Part shown: one piece after another, positions 49,901 through 58,100 of the stretch
Layout of the letters: each line of letters begins with the position of its first letter
Position numbering within the stretch: position 1 is the first letter of the stretch
Position numbers and translations under genes: made by a program
The notes under the pieces: model-generated
What the model was told of the DNA's origin: nothing
The model's input: the letters and a program-made list of their open reading frames with translations, nothing else
The model's database searches: none
Source: Astropecten irregularis
Lineage: Eukaryota > Echinodermata > Asteroidea > Paxillosida > Astropectinidae
Direction of reading: 5' to 3'
Assembly (NCBI GenBank): GCA_963971285.1
Contig: OZ020244.1
Location: 25,234,001-25,298,000 of the forward strand
Length of the DNA stretch: 64,000 nucleotides

Positions 49901-50366
49901 ACACTTACCATACTAGACAAGAGGTACTTAAGAGTATGTTCAACACTCAACAAACCTCGCTTTATTTGTTCGAACTATAATCCTTAAATTACTTGACATG
50001 AGAAAAAAATATTTATTTCACACTGAACACAGAAAGAAAGTCTCTTTGATGATTTTTCTTTCAACATGCTCAACCCGCAAGCTCCCCAAAATTGAGATTC
50101 TCTGAATTTCATCAATGCAAACAAATTTGTGTGATTTTGTGATGTCAGATATGGGAGTCTTTTCTTTCGACGTTCAATTTAAAGGGACCGAAGTTAATAA
50201 TACCGTTGTAGTAATATCCGTTGATCGACTTTGGCGTGTCATCCAACTTGTACTCCTCCAACTTCTTCTTTGATAACCTGTGCCAGAATCCAACATCGAG
50301 GGCGCTGTTCATTGGCGCAAACTGCAGCTGTTTGGGCTGGTCGTCAGTTGATTCTGAGGTAGTCAT
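34927..50366 (-). CDS. ATG7: ATG7, E1-like activating enzyme for autophagy
   Basis: Eighteen coding exons on the minus strand, in transcript order: 50366-50204, 49739-49685, 48884-48767, 48332-48255, 47593-47480, 46683-46546, 46134-46046, 45447-45326, 45114-45024, 44249-44105, 42921-42763, 42154-42097, 41267-41131, 40274-40041, 39508-39393, 38456-38372, 36101-35901 and 34962-34927. They join without a frame break to 712 codons (human about 703), all GT-AG. The nucleotide-binding loop GSGTLGCN is at 358-365. The catalytic Cys is 578 in QQCTVSRPG, and the zinc Cys pairs are CYFC (556/559) and CTAC (655/658). The C-terminal tail ends in an acidic SDDES. ATG7 activates ATG12 and ATG8/LC3 and hands them to ATG10 and ATG3 in the cytosol. 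An in-frame stop at 50,391-50,393 fixes the start. No key residue is missing. Confidence 0.97.
35319..35582. repeat. Minisatellite, AGCTGGTAACCAATGT unit
   Basis: About seventeen degenerate units of 15-17 bp in the last ATG7 intron (34,963-35,900). Substitutions (ACC/ACT, TCAG/TTAG/TGAA) are scattered among units, so the array is not a recent expansion. Confidence 0.85.
35618..35852. repeat. Family H repeat
   Basis: GGCTCAGGCTCAGGCTCCGG at one end and GAAGCCAAAGCCTGAGTCTG at the other, with TTTTTCATTGAAGCTGAAGC inside. It lies within 50 bp of the ATG7 exon 17 donor. Confidence 0.7.
36310..36600. repeat. GATTTCACAAAGCACTAAGA repeat and family B fragment
   Basis: 36,310-36,475 resembles the sequence at 1-95 (ACAAATCACTATGGTGATAC shared nearly exactly). 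36,530-36,600 holds one family B unit, GAGAAAGATCCTGCTAGAAT plus AGGCCCTCCTAACTCTGACC. Both are in ATG7 intron 16. Confidence 0.6.
38490..38757. repeat. Inverted pair of tRNA-like sequences
   Basis: A minus-strand family G copy (to about 38,580) faces a plus-strand copy (38,668-38,757). The outer ends read ATTGAAAGGTGAACAAAG and CTTTATTCACCTTTCAAT, perfect-to-near complements. The spacer holds CATGGCTTCTGACTGCCAAA, also seen between the facing copies at 49.0-49.5 kb and alone near 22,260. The whole behaves as one ~245-bp element with tRNA-like terminal inverted repeats. Confidence 0.7.
38838..39012 (-). repeat. Two further tRNA-like copies in tandem
   Basis: The minus strand gives GATAGCTCAGATGGTACAGT with GGTTTGACTCCCCATGG, then a second partial copy with AGGTTCAATTCCTGGGTC. 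It differs from family G in sequence. Confidence 0.5.
39017..39244. repeat. Family C subtype 2
   Basis: Ends GGGGCCAATTTCATGGAGC and GTGAAATTGGCCCC are complements. The interior has TTAAGCACAAACAAATTGC and TTGATATTCATGGTCAGCG, shared with 61,501-61,741. In ATG7 intron 15. Confidence 0.75.
39393..39508 (-). CDS. ATG7: ATG7 catalytic-cysteine exon
   Basis: Encodes [20 protein letters not shown] and onward, almost identical to the vertebrate sequence around the thioester-forming Cys. The Cys codon TGT is the complement of 39,476-39,478. Acceptor AG and donor GTAGGT are present on the minus strand. The exon is immediately preceded in the transcript by the exon carrying the first zinc Cys pair (40,274-40,041). 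Confidence 0.96.
39600..39980 (+). repeat. Family B tandem array
   Basis: Six ~60-bp units, each AGGGCCTGATGTTTCGATCC-like, then GCAGGATCTTTCTCAAAGGC and TAAATGGTCAGAGTTA. Units differ by several substitutions. In ATG7 intron 14. Confidence 0.85.
40432..40915 (+). repeat. Family A subtype with nested MITE
   Basis: TTAA on both sides (40,428-40,431; 40,916-40,919). The 142-bp element 40,480-40,621 interrupts it. In ATG7 intron 13. Confidence 0.7.
40480..40621. repeat. Nested MITE with GGCCGTGTCCAAA ends
   Basis: Ends GGCCGTGTCCAAA and TTTGGATACGGCC (one mismatch). The interior is built of GGCTGCA and GACTGCAGCC words. A decayed relative is at 43,975-44,046 (GTGGCTGCAGCCAC ... TTTTGGACATGGC). 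Confidence 0.7.
41468..41611. repeat. MITE I, second copy
   Basis: Inverted arms run about 25 bases: AATGGGAGACTTTGAAGAAC then CGGTC, matched by GACCGGTTCTCCAAAGTCTC then CCATT. The centre alternates GCGCACGC and GTGCGTGC, giving a strong hairpin. In ATG7 intron 12. Confidence 0.8.
43271..43460. repeat. Family C element
   Basis: GCCAATTTTATAGAGCTGC at one end and GCAGCTCTATGAAAATGGCC at the other. In ATG7 intron 10. Confidence 0.75.
44105..44249 (-). CDS. ATG7: ATG7 nucleotide-binding exon
   Basis: Encodes [20 protein letters not shown] and then [18 protein letters not shown], the glycine-rich ATP loop of E1-type adenylation domains. Vertebrates have GAGTLGCN; here the second loop residue is Ser. 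The next exon (42,921-42,763) supplies [12 protein letters not shown] and the conserved SNPVRQ segment. Confidence 0.96.
44417..44630. repeat. Long inverted repeat, 47-bp arms
   Basis: Left arm 44,417-44,463 begins GAAATACCATCCGCCATTAC; right arm 44,584-44,630 is its complement with about two mismatches. The loop is 120 bp. A MITE-type hairpin in ATG7 intron 9. No clear target duplication seen. Confidence 0.8.
44640..45013. repeat. Family J repeat, facing copies
   Basis: 44,915-45,013 (GAGTCTTTAGTTTGGGAAAT ... AGATACTATTCAGATTTAAC) matches 56,597-56,702 closely. An inverted, diverged copy is at 44,650-44,765. The plus copy ends 11 bp before the ATG7 exon 9 donor. Confidence 0.65.
47193..47435. 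repeat. Family C element
   Basis: GGGGCCAATTTCATAGAGC at the left and GTGCTTAATGAAATTCGGCC at the right, interior ATTCGGCCATTGTTTGC. It begins 45 bp past the ATG7 exon 5 donor side, in intron 5. Confidence 0.75.
47670..47777. repeat. Hairpin element, ~32-bp arms, in ATG7 intron 4
   Basis: Arms 47,670-47,701 (GGCTTGTTTGTTTCAGGCAC and onward) and 47,746-47,777 are complementary with about two mismatches. The element starts 77 bases upstream of the exon 5 acceptor. Confidence 0.75.
48015..48200 (-). repeat. Family B tandem array
   Basis: Three ~60-bp units of GAGAAAGATCCTGCTAGGAT ... CCTCCTAACTCTGACC, orientation opposite to the 39.6-kb array. It lies just downstream of the ATG7 exon 4 donor, in intron 4. 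Confidence 0.85.
48525..48690. repeat. Degenerate tandem repeat, GAGTTGTCTTTGCGGT unit
   Basis: About eight 15-20 bp units alternating GAGTTGTCTTTG and GAGCTGTCTCGGA. In ATG7 intron 3, starting about 75 bp from the exon 3 donor. Confidence 0.75.
49005..49530. repeat. Facing tRNA-like copies (family G)
   Basis: Minus-strand copy at 49,005-49,110 (GGGATTTGAACCGGCGACCT, CTACCAACTGAGCCATCCAG) and a degraded plus-strand copy at 49,440-49,530 (GGTCGCTGGATTGAATCCAG). Between them lies GTTTGGTAGTCAGAAGCCAT, as at 38.6 kb. In ATG7 intron 2. Confidence 0.65.
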
Positions 50367-51319
50367 TTTCAATGTACCTAGTAAACAAAATCAGATTAAT
50401 TAGCAACTGTACTTTTTTGGAAGAGACGTGATGACTCTCAACACGTGGGTCGACCAACTGTTTTCTCTTTATTTTTCAAAACTGTTTTAAAACCTGTTTG
50501 TAAAATGTCTGGCCTTTCATTCGATTATTTGTGTTTTTTTTTTTTTTTAACAATACCCAATTAAACTGAAATTCATTGTGCTAAGCAGGGCCATAAAATT
50601 GTCCCCAGTTTTCCCCATCTTTGCTTGGCAGTGTAGGCCTATATTTTAAATATCGAGAATTGGCCACTCAGAACAATGACAGTCAGTGCCGGCAAAATAT
50701 AATTTTGGGCCTACACTTCCTATTTTCTTCTTTCACTGTTCAGTTTCAGTTTCAATTATTGCTCATTTGCTCCTACTAGTTCAAGTTATTGGGCTAATAA
50801 ATGGCGGTATAAAAGTAAAGTTTCCCCGGCCAAATCAGGATACATTTCCACTTACTGAACACAAATACACAGAGAACTTCGAAAACAGTGATTACAAACC
50901 AGCAGTTTACATCAGTGAATTCTCACTCTTGTACACTCCCACCTGCTGCAAAATACCTGTCTGCCTGTGGTAAATGTCAAGTACGTGCACTGTAATTTTA
51001 GCAGAGCGCCCCCAAGAGGTAGAATTATTGCCGTGTCTACAAAAAAATACAAAAAACCCAAAATAAATTGTAAATAAATAACTATATTGAGGGCGCTATA
51101 CTACAATTTACATTACGTTTTCAAAATTTCAGACGTCTACGAAAGCTACTCTTGAAAAATGCTGTTAATTGTGTTATTTTAACGGTAGTTTGAAAGGTAG
51201 GTATTCATAAAGTTTTTGTCCAACCCCTATGATGTGAGCCTAATCTAAATCTAAAATGTAGTTCTAGCACTATCAATCATCACTTTTGGATGCCGTAAAT
51301 TTATTTGATTGAAAACAAC
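50367..51319. promoter_or_regulatory. ATG7 upstream region (presumed promoter and 5' UTR)
   Basis: No coding sequence recognised. An in-frame stop precedes the ATG7 start. The minus strand has TTTGTTTACTAG ending at 50,378, a possible acceptor for a 5' UTR intron, unproven. The words GAGCGCCCCCAAGAGG (51,004) and GAGGGCGCTATAC (51,090) are the only GC-rich patches. A family C fragment (GTGCTAAGCAGGGCCATAAA) is at about 50,578-50,607. Assignment as promoter rests only on position. Confidence 0.4.
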
Positions 51320-51365
51320 TCGCGATCGTACGGAGCCCCTAAAGGGACATCCAAAAAAAAAATTT

Positions 51366-51514
51366 ATCTCGTGCGCACGACATATTATCTCGTGCGCACG
51401 ACATATTATCTCGTGCGCACGACATAATTATCTCGTGCGCACGACATATTATCTCGTGCGCACGACATATTATCTCGTGCGCACGACATATTATCTCGTG
51501 CGCACGAGATAATT
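51366..51514. repeat. Tandem palindrome array, ATCTCGTGCGCACGACATATT
   Basis: Seven units of 21-22 bp begin at 51366, 51387, 51408, 51430, 51451, 51472 and 51493. Each centres on the perfect palindrome TCGTGCGCACGA. The last unit switches to CGAGATAATT and an eighth is degenerate. Placed right behind the left inverted repeat, the array has the position expected of transposase-binding sites; that role is inference. Confidence 0.9.
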
Positions 51515-51884
51515 ATGTCGTGCACAAAAGACGAGGAGTCAGCTGTTCAACTTGCATGTTCATGCCGTTCACAAGTACAACACCAAAAAGAGGTCATATC
51601 TCTAACAAATACAGGTATAGTTTCCATTGTGTTTATTTGTATTGAATACTTCTTTATCCCTTTGTTAGCTAATTAAAAGACATCTTTAGTATCTCGATCG
51701 GGCAAAATGTTCGATGTGAAGTTCGATGTGTAAAGTTAGTTACCAATTACATGTACAAAGGCTAATGTGAAACCCTGCTGAGTGCTACAACGTAGGCTTC
51801 TACAACTACTTCTAACCACTTAACCCCAACCCATGTATACAAAAGATGACCACCAAAAAAAATGTAATTCGTTTTTGGTTTCAG

Positions 51885-52785
51885 ATGATAACAATGAATG
51901 CTGATGACATGACGGCGAATTGTTTGGATGTATGCCTACAACACGTCCTCGGATCCCCGGATCCCCGGCTCATTGGGGGATACTTCATGGAAGCTGTGGA
52001 ATCTCTGTCTGGATGCCCAAAGTTCGTTCGGGGTGATCATGGCACAGAGAATGGCTATGTGAAAGATATACAGACATTTCTACGGATGGAGGACAACAAT
52101 GAAGATGTTGACAGTAGCTACCTGGAGGGCCCAAGCACGGCAAATCAAAGGATTGAATACATGTGGTCAATTTTGCGGCGAGAATGTTCAGACTACTGGA
52201 TTTGCCTCTTCAAGAATTTAGTTGATGAAGGGAAATTTGCTGGTAACTTTCTTGATGTGAATCTCATTCAGTTCTGCTTCATGCATCTTATTCAGGTGGG
52301 TACAGTTAATTTGTATGTTGTAACCTAGGTTATTGATGGCAAGGGTTTTTTGACAGGGAGGGGCCATGATTTCAGTAGGGGTTGTGGAATCCCCTGAAAC
52401 TATTATTTCATATATTTATTGATATGAACATATTTGTATTTTTTAATTTTTCATATTGTGATCACCTTATACTTCAACCAATCCCAATAATAACAAGTGA
52501 TGTTTTTCTTTTCTTGGTCCACAGGAAGAGCTGGATGAATATAATGTACTTCTTGCCAGGACTTTATGCCTATCTGCAGATTTCCTCTGTAATACATCCC
52601 CAGAGCGAGTTCGTATTGCCAAGGAAGAATGTAGATACAGAAAGCGAATCCCTTGTGATGAAGATGTGCATGAACTATGTTGTTCTCTCATGGCTAACAA
52701 TGGTTATGAATTTCCCAAAGACCCAGAGTCAGCTGTAAACCTGTACACAGAACTCAGAGACACAATTTCTCAAGTGTTGATGTAG
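51885..52785 (+). CDS. Truncated integrase-core (DDE-type) domain protein
   Basis: Two exons, 51885-52295 and 52525-52785, joined in phase 0 to 224 codons. Exon 1 follows a TTTTTGGTTTCAG acceptor, so the ATG at 51,885 may be internal to a longer ancestral gene. Visible: VRGDHGTENG (residues about 55-64, likely the second catalytic Asp), STANQRIEYMWSILRRECSD (third acidic position in QRIE), then FCFMHLIQ and, in exon 2, RIPCDEDVHELCCSLM and SAVNLYTELRDTI. This layout is that of an integrase-core family I know from corals, urchins and fish. The N-terminal part with the first catalytic Asp is absent, so catalysis is unlikely. A second frame of exon 2 reads IMYFLPGLY, also family-like, hinting at a frameshift. 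AATAAA follows near 53,043. Confidence 0.7.
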
Positions 52786-54253
52786 TACATGTATCAATAA
52801 TAAGCCTGCATCAGTGAATCCGGCTCGTTATGGGGGCATTTTGTTCTAAAGGCCGGGTACAATTTCCTTCCATCTGTAAATTTTTCCCCCTATTTGTACG
52901 GGTGGTGTAAGATGAGTTAACACCTCAATTTCAAAATTACAACTGCTGTCAAGATAGTGTGTCAAGAACATGAATGACATGATTTAAGCTGCTCACTATT
53001 AACATCAAATTACCTTCCAACAAAGGCAATTTTTGTATTGGTTAATAAAAACTGTTTCATTAATCTGTTTCTTTAGAAACTTTTAAAATGACCAGGAAAC
53101 TTGACCTTTCATGTATGTGAACTACATGTAGCAATTGAGCATAATTCTTTAAAGAATCGTTCTGAAACTCATTTGTTTCAATGTGAAAAAGGATGAAACA
53201 TTTTGATACAAATAATAGCGTTTGGTGAATGTTTCAAAAGGCCCATGCAGGATTTTATTGTACGTCTTAGTGATTTCCAAAAGCATTGATCAAAGTAAGA
53301 TACTGTAATACATGTACCTTATTAATGACGTCCTTGTGATGTCAGTTCTCAATAAAATGTAAACACATGCTAAAGAAAGATTCTTATTATCTGGATGAGC
53401 AGCTGATCCCCATAAACTTTTCAAAATATCATGGCAAAAATACCTACAATTTGATTGAAACATTCCATGCTTTGGCAAGGCTGTCTCTTGATGTCACTTG
53501 CTTGATGTCACTTACAGATTGTGTTAAATTTTCAAATAAAACTTATGATTCACCGGAATAAAGTTGTTCTTTAAAAGTTCTTTTCATTCCCGTCCTGTGT
53601 CCTTCTTTGCTAGCGTTCCACTGGTATGATTTTGTATGAATCTGGTTGATTGAAATTTTCTGACTGTTTTATATACAAGCATAGAGGTAGAAATAGAGGC
53701 AGAGGAACACCCCTGTTCTTCTCAGTTGAAACGTCAGTTAGCTGTTTTCACTACCATAAATCATGTTAGTTCCGCTGGTTCCCCCCCCCCCCCCCCCCCG
53801 GTGTCCACCGCCTGTGGTTTAGCTATGGTGGGGCGTCGTAAGTTTGTTAGACTGCTGGTGCGGGCACATTTCTTCGCCTTTTTTCCTTTCTCACCACGAC
53901 CCTCTCCCATCCCTACCCATCTTCCACCCCCTCCAACCACCTTCCACCATAAAAGAACTATACTATGCCTCAAAGTTTTTTTTGAGCTCAATCACACTAA
54001 TATAAGCTTTCAACTTCTAAGAGAGCAGTCCGGTTTTTCGTTTTTCTGAGCTATCATGTAGGTAGAAAAAGAAAACAAAGATGACTCTATAACTATGTAT
54101 GTGTCCGTCATTTTGTTGGCATTGCGGTAAGACCATTTGGGTCCGCTCTCCTGACATGATTTGTGTAACCACGGCTACATGTATGATTTTGCCTTTCTCT
54201 CCACACACATAATTTTGTCGTGCGCACGAGCATAAGCAGAAATTTTCTTGTTA
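52786..54253. other. Right half of the 3-kb element, non-coding
   Basis: Probable 3' UTR of the integrase-like gene to about 53.1 kb, then unique AT-rich DNA. A C(19) homopolymer lies at 53,781-53,799 and a pyrimidine-rich stretch at 53,870-53,950. No further gene seen. The DNA ends in the single subterminal palindrome at 54,218. Confidence 0.5.
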
Positions 54254-54285
54254 GATGTCCCTTTAGGGGCTCCGTACGATCGCGA

Positions 54286-55116
54286 CCAGTCCAGTAATGT
54301 TTACATTGCATTGCTAAAAGTAATAGGCCTACTAGGCCTAGATCAGCGCTGAGTGACGTCATTCCAACTCACCGACCTTGGAGCCGATGAAAACAATGCA
54401 TTCAGTTGTACAGGTTTTAAGACAAAAAGCTGCCAGAATTGTTTAATCTTAGTAGGCCTAGAAGGAGGAATATTGTCTGAGGAAAAACTAGTATGACTCA
54501 ACAATGAAAGTCGTGCAGAACATGATTTCTCATTTTCTGCTTCTTGACAAAAATATTTGGAAAACAATTCTCGTTGACGGACGGTTTGTGCATGGTTTGT
54601 GCATGATTTGTCGGTAGCTTTCGCCATCTACACGTTAGTTTTCATTGGTTGTCAAGTTATGAGAATTAAAGTACCCGGATGTCCGCGCTGATCTATAGGA
54701 GGGGGCTGTTTGAACTTTGAAGGGGGTTATCTGAGTCAAACAAGGGATTTTACCCAAACCAAACTGGGAAAGAATTCCACTGACGGCCATCACTAGGGTT
54801 ACGATCATTGCAACTACCGGTACCTCAAACAATGAAACACTAGAAACATCACTTATAATTATAGTGCATGTTTATAGCTCCAATCATTGCGCCAAGTCTA
54901 GACCCCTCCCCTACTGCACTGTGCGGTCAATCTCGTTGGTGACCCATCAACACACTGTATTTTTTTTTCTCCAATTAATTTTTTTTCAGTTAAAGATTAT
55001 TGTAGTCACTTGAAACATGTCACTTGTCACTTGAACCTCAAATTTAATGGTTGGAACATTGTGCCATTCCTGTTTTTTGTTTATTAATTTGTCATTGTAT
55101 TTTGGTTTTTTTACAG
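54286..55116. other. Upstream region of the brambleberry gene
   Basis: No exon can be called with confidence. A single arm of the 724-800 element (ACTAGGGTTACGATCATTGC) lies at 54,792-54,816. The first coding exon of the next gene begins after a TTTTTTTACAG acceptor at 55,116, so a non-coding first exon is expected in this interval or further left. The alternative is that transcription starts here and no intron is present. Confidence 0.4.
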
Positions 55117-55128
55117 AATATTCTTAAC

Positions 55129-58100
55129 ATGGCAGTGAGCTGTCTGCTTTTAGCAGCGTCCATACTCTGTAGCACTTATGTATGTTACGGGGAGCCAAGG
55201 TATGAGAAAAATCTTATGAAAAGTGCTGAAGAGGGACAAAGAAGGCTAAGTGAGATCAAGCAATATGGGGAGCACCCCCGGTACGGGAAATGTTGGACAA
55301 CAGCTCTGGAACAAATCAACGAAGGTGAATATTGTAATGGAAGATCCAGTTTCTAAAGCCCAGTTCAGGTCAAATCTTTGCCCTATACTACAAATCAAAA
55401 TTACCCTGCAATGGCAAAAACCACAAGCAAATATCCGTGGGGTTAATTTCATCAAGCCGCTTAAGCAACAAAATTTGCTTATGTAGTAAGTGCCAAAAAC
55501 CTTGGTAAATGAAATCAGTATGCCAGCCAAAACTCCTTGTGCATGTTATGCTCAGCAAACAATGGCCGAATACAAGTCAAAAGCAGTAAACATCACATGA
55601 AAATTTGGTTGGAAATCCTGTGTGACCAAGGAAGACTTTTCATGCTTAAGCAAATGTTGTGCTTAAGCAGCTTTATGAAATTGTCCCATGGTTTATACAT
55701 GCTGAAACTCTGCACAGTCACTTGCTGTATAGAGAAGATTGTGTATTTACAGAGAATGCTTACTTACAATTTAAAATTGGTAAGTCATAAACAGCTGCAA
55801 ACTGCCCATCAACCACACCATCCATGACCAGAAATGTATAAAATGCTTGGCCTGACATTTTGATCCTAGCAGGATCTTTCTCAAAGGCTAAATGGTCAGA
55901 GTTAGGAGGGCATGAAATTTCAATCCTAGCAGGTTCTTAAAAGCCTAAAAGAACCTGCTACTTGTGTAGGATCGAAATATAAGGCCCTCTTTACTCCAAA
56001 TCATTTAAAATTTGTAAACCCTACGTTGTGATACCTAAGGTTATTGACTGTGGTAAAATTGTTTTCCAAATTATAATAAATGGGAAATTATTTTTTGCCA
56101 GATTTTGGGTGTGAGACACATGTGTAAAATGTCTTGTTCATTACTATACTGGTGTCTGAGGAATACATTTTGCTTGCCAGAATACTCAGTGTGACGTGTG
56201 TCTTTCAGGTAGCTAAAAAAGAGAGTCATAATTTTCAAACAGGCTGCAAACGACTAACGGATGACGAGCAGAGCTATTTAGCTCTCACCTTTGCCAACTG
56301 CCATCTGGAGAAGGCTGGTCAACCAACTTACCCCTGCGACTCCAGGCAGAACGTCCGGGAGTGCCTGAAGCAGCTGACAGGTTCAGCCATCGCCTTCAAC
56401 GCCTACACCACCTTCTTCACCCACACCCAGGACATCTGCTTCTTCCTGCAGAGCCAGGTCTGGCATGAGCAGACGGAGGTGACCGTCTCCCGGCTGGCCA
56501 GGAGCTCTGAGGATGTGGCCGACAAGATGGAGACTACAGGTAGGTCCGGATGAAAGTCTGGAGATCAATGCAGGTGCTTGTACTACCCACATGCCCTTAT
56601 GTGTTATTGCAACAGAGTCTTTAGTCTGGGAAATTCAAACTGGGATGTTTATGTGCAATGAAAGAAGTCTGTGTGCCAGATACTATTCAGATTTAACTTG
56701 CAAGTGGCTTATTGCATTTCATTTTGTTGTTTCCGTTTTTCTGAAAAAATAGGTCAGTTACAGGAAGTGATGATGGAGAAGCAGGAGACATCCCTGAAAC
56801 AGCAAGATGCCATCTTAAAGAACGAGGAGAAACTACGGGATGCACTCCAGACCTCATCCCAAGATATCAAGGTGAGGTTGTAGAGTGTGTAGTAGAGATG
56901 TACATGAAGAAAGCCTCACTGAATGTTGGTCAGCGACTGATTCTGCGACTGATTCTGCTTCTGGTTTGACTACAAAGTTGGTGCTCTCAGATGAACTATT
57001 TTCTCCAGAAAGCTAATTATCCAATGTCTCTTGTCTTAAAATTCTTTTTTGTTTTTGTCTTGAATTTTTTTTTTTGTGGATCGGTCTGCAGTAACACCAT
57101 GTAATATTCGTTCATACTTTCGCACTTCTCAACATTTTGACTAGCCTGCCTAGTCATCATCAGGAGACGATTGAAATGAGGGATGTGAGGTCCTTATACA
57201 TGTATATGATTGTTGAGGATCCTGCTCTGTGGAGGAGCTTCATATTTGGTGTTCACTGAGGTGTGAGAGGATCGGTTGTGTGGAAGGGCTTTCTGATTGG
57301 TGCTCACTGGAGTGTGTAAACATCCAGTGGGTGATCTCTGACGCGTGTTACGTGTGAGGGTTGCCTGTTGGGTCAGGGGTCAATTTCACCAAACTCATTG
57401 TAACTTTGTACAATCAATAGTAGGACTTATGATGCATTGCAGCCCTACAAAAGATATGATGGGTTAGGGCTTTGTGAAATCAACCCCAGGTGTGTCAGTA
57501 GTAGACTGGGCATGGCTTTGGCTGTGTGGGAAGATTTTTTTTTTAATAATATTTTCATTTTTTTTTGGTCGTTAGAATGTCTTTCATGAAATGAAGGAGA
57601 GCACCCAGAACCAGAAGCGACTCTTTGAGGAGACGTTCAGTCGGGTGGGGGACATCCAGCGTATCATCCTTGGGGAATTCAGCTGGTTTAACTCACTGAT
57701 GTTCTTTGCAGCCGCCGTGCTGATCGCCTACCTGGTGACGTCCACACCACGCACCAGCGCGGCCAGGCTCTGGCTTTTCATCATCCTGGCTCTGGACTGG
57801 GTCGTGGAGAGAGCCGTCTTCCAAATGGACGGGACCGATCAGGTAAGGGTCGGGCAGTAGAGTAGACACATCCTCAGACTTTGGGGTATGATCCTGTAGC
57901 TGGGTCGAACTTCCATGTACGTTTGTGCACAAATACATACATACATGTATATAAAAAAGCTAAACCTGGGGGGGCCGGGGGGGGGTGGGGTGTACACCTT
58001 TAGCAAAAAATGGCCGAATACAAGTCAAAAACAGTAAACGTCACATGAAAATTTTGTTGGTAATCCTGTTTGATCAAGGAAAACTGTTCATGCTTAAACA

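Larger units (their letters stand above)
51320..54285. mobile_element. 2.97-kb element with 32-bp perfect terminal inverted repeats
   Basis: Bases 51,320-51,351 (TCGCGATCGTACGGAGCCCC and onward) are the exact complement of 54,254-54,285. Both ends then run into A-rich or T-rich DNA and into the 12-bp palindrome TCGTGCGCACGA: seven tandem copies at the left, one at 54,218-54,229 at the right, about 17 and 24 bp from the inverted repeat. The enclosed DNA carries an integrase-core gene (51,885-52,785). The target duplication is ambiguous, because the termini are themselves palindromic (TCGCGA), so a CGCG or TCGCGA duplication cannot be told from terminus. I cannot assign it to a named superfamily from sequence alone. 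Confidence 0.75.

Noticed and set aside
54343..54627. 94-codon minus-strand frame starting with MAKATDKSC
   Set aside because: Begins with an ATG in a fairly GC-rich patch upstream of brambleberry and could be a first exon, but I see no convincing donor or continuation before the mobile element, and no known family.
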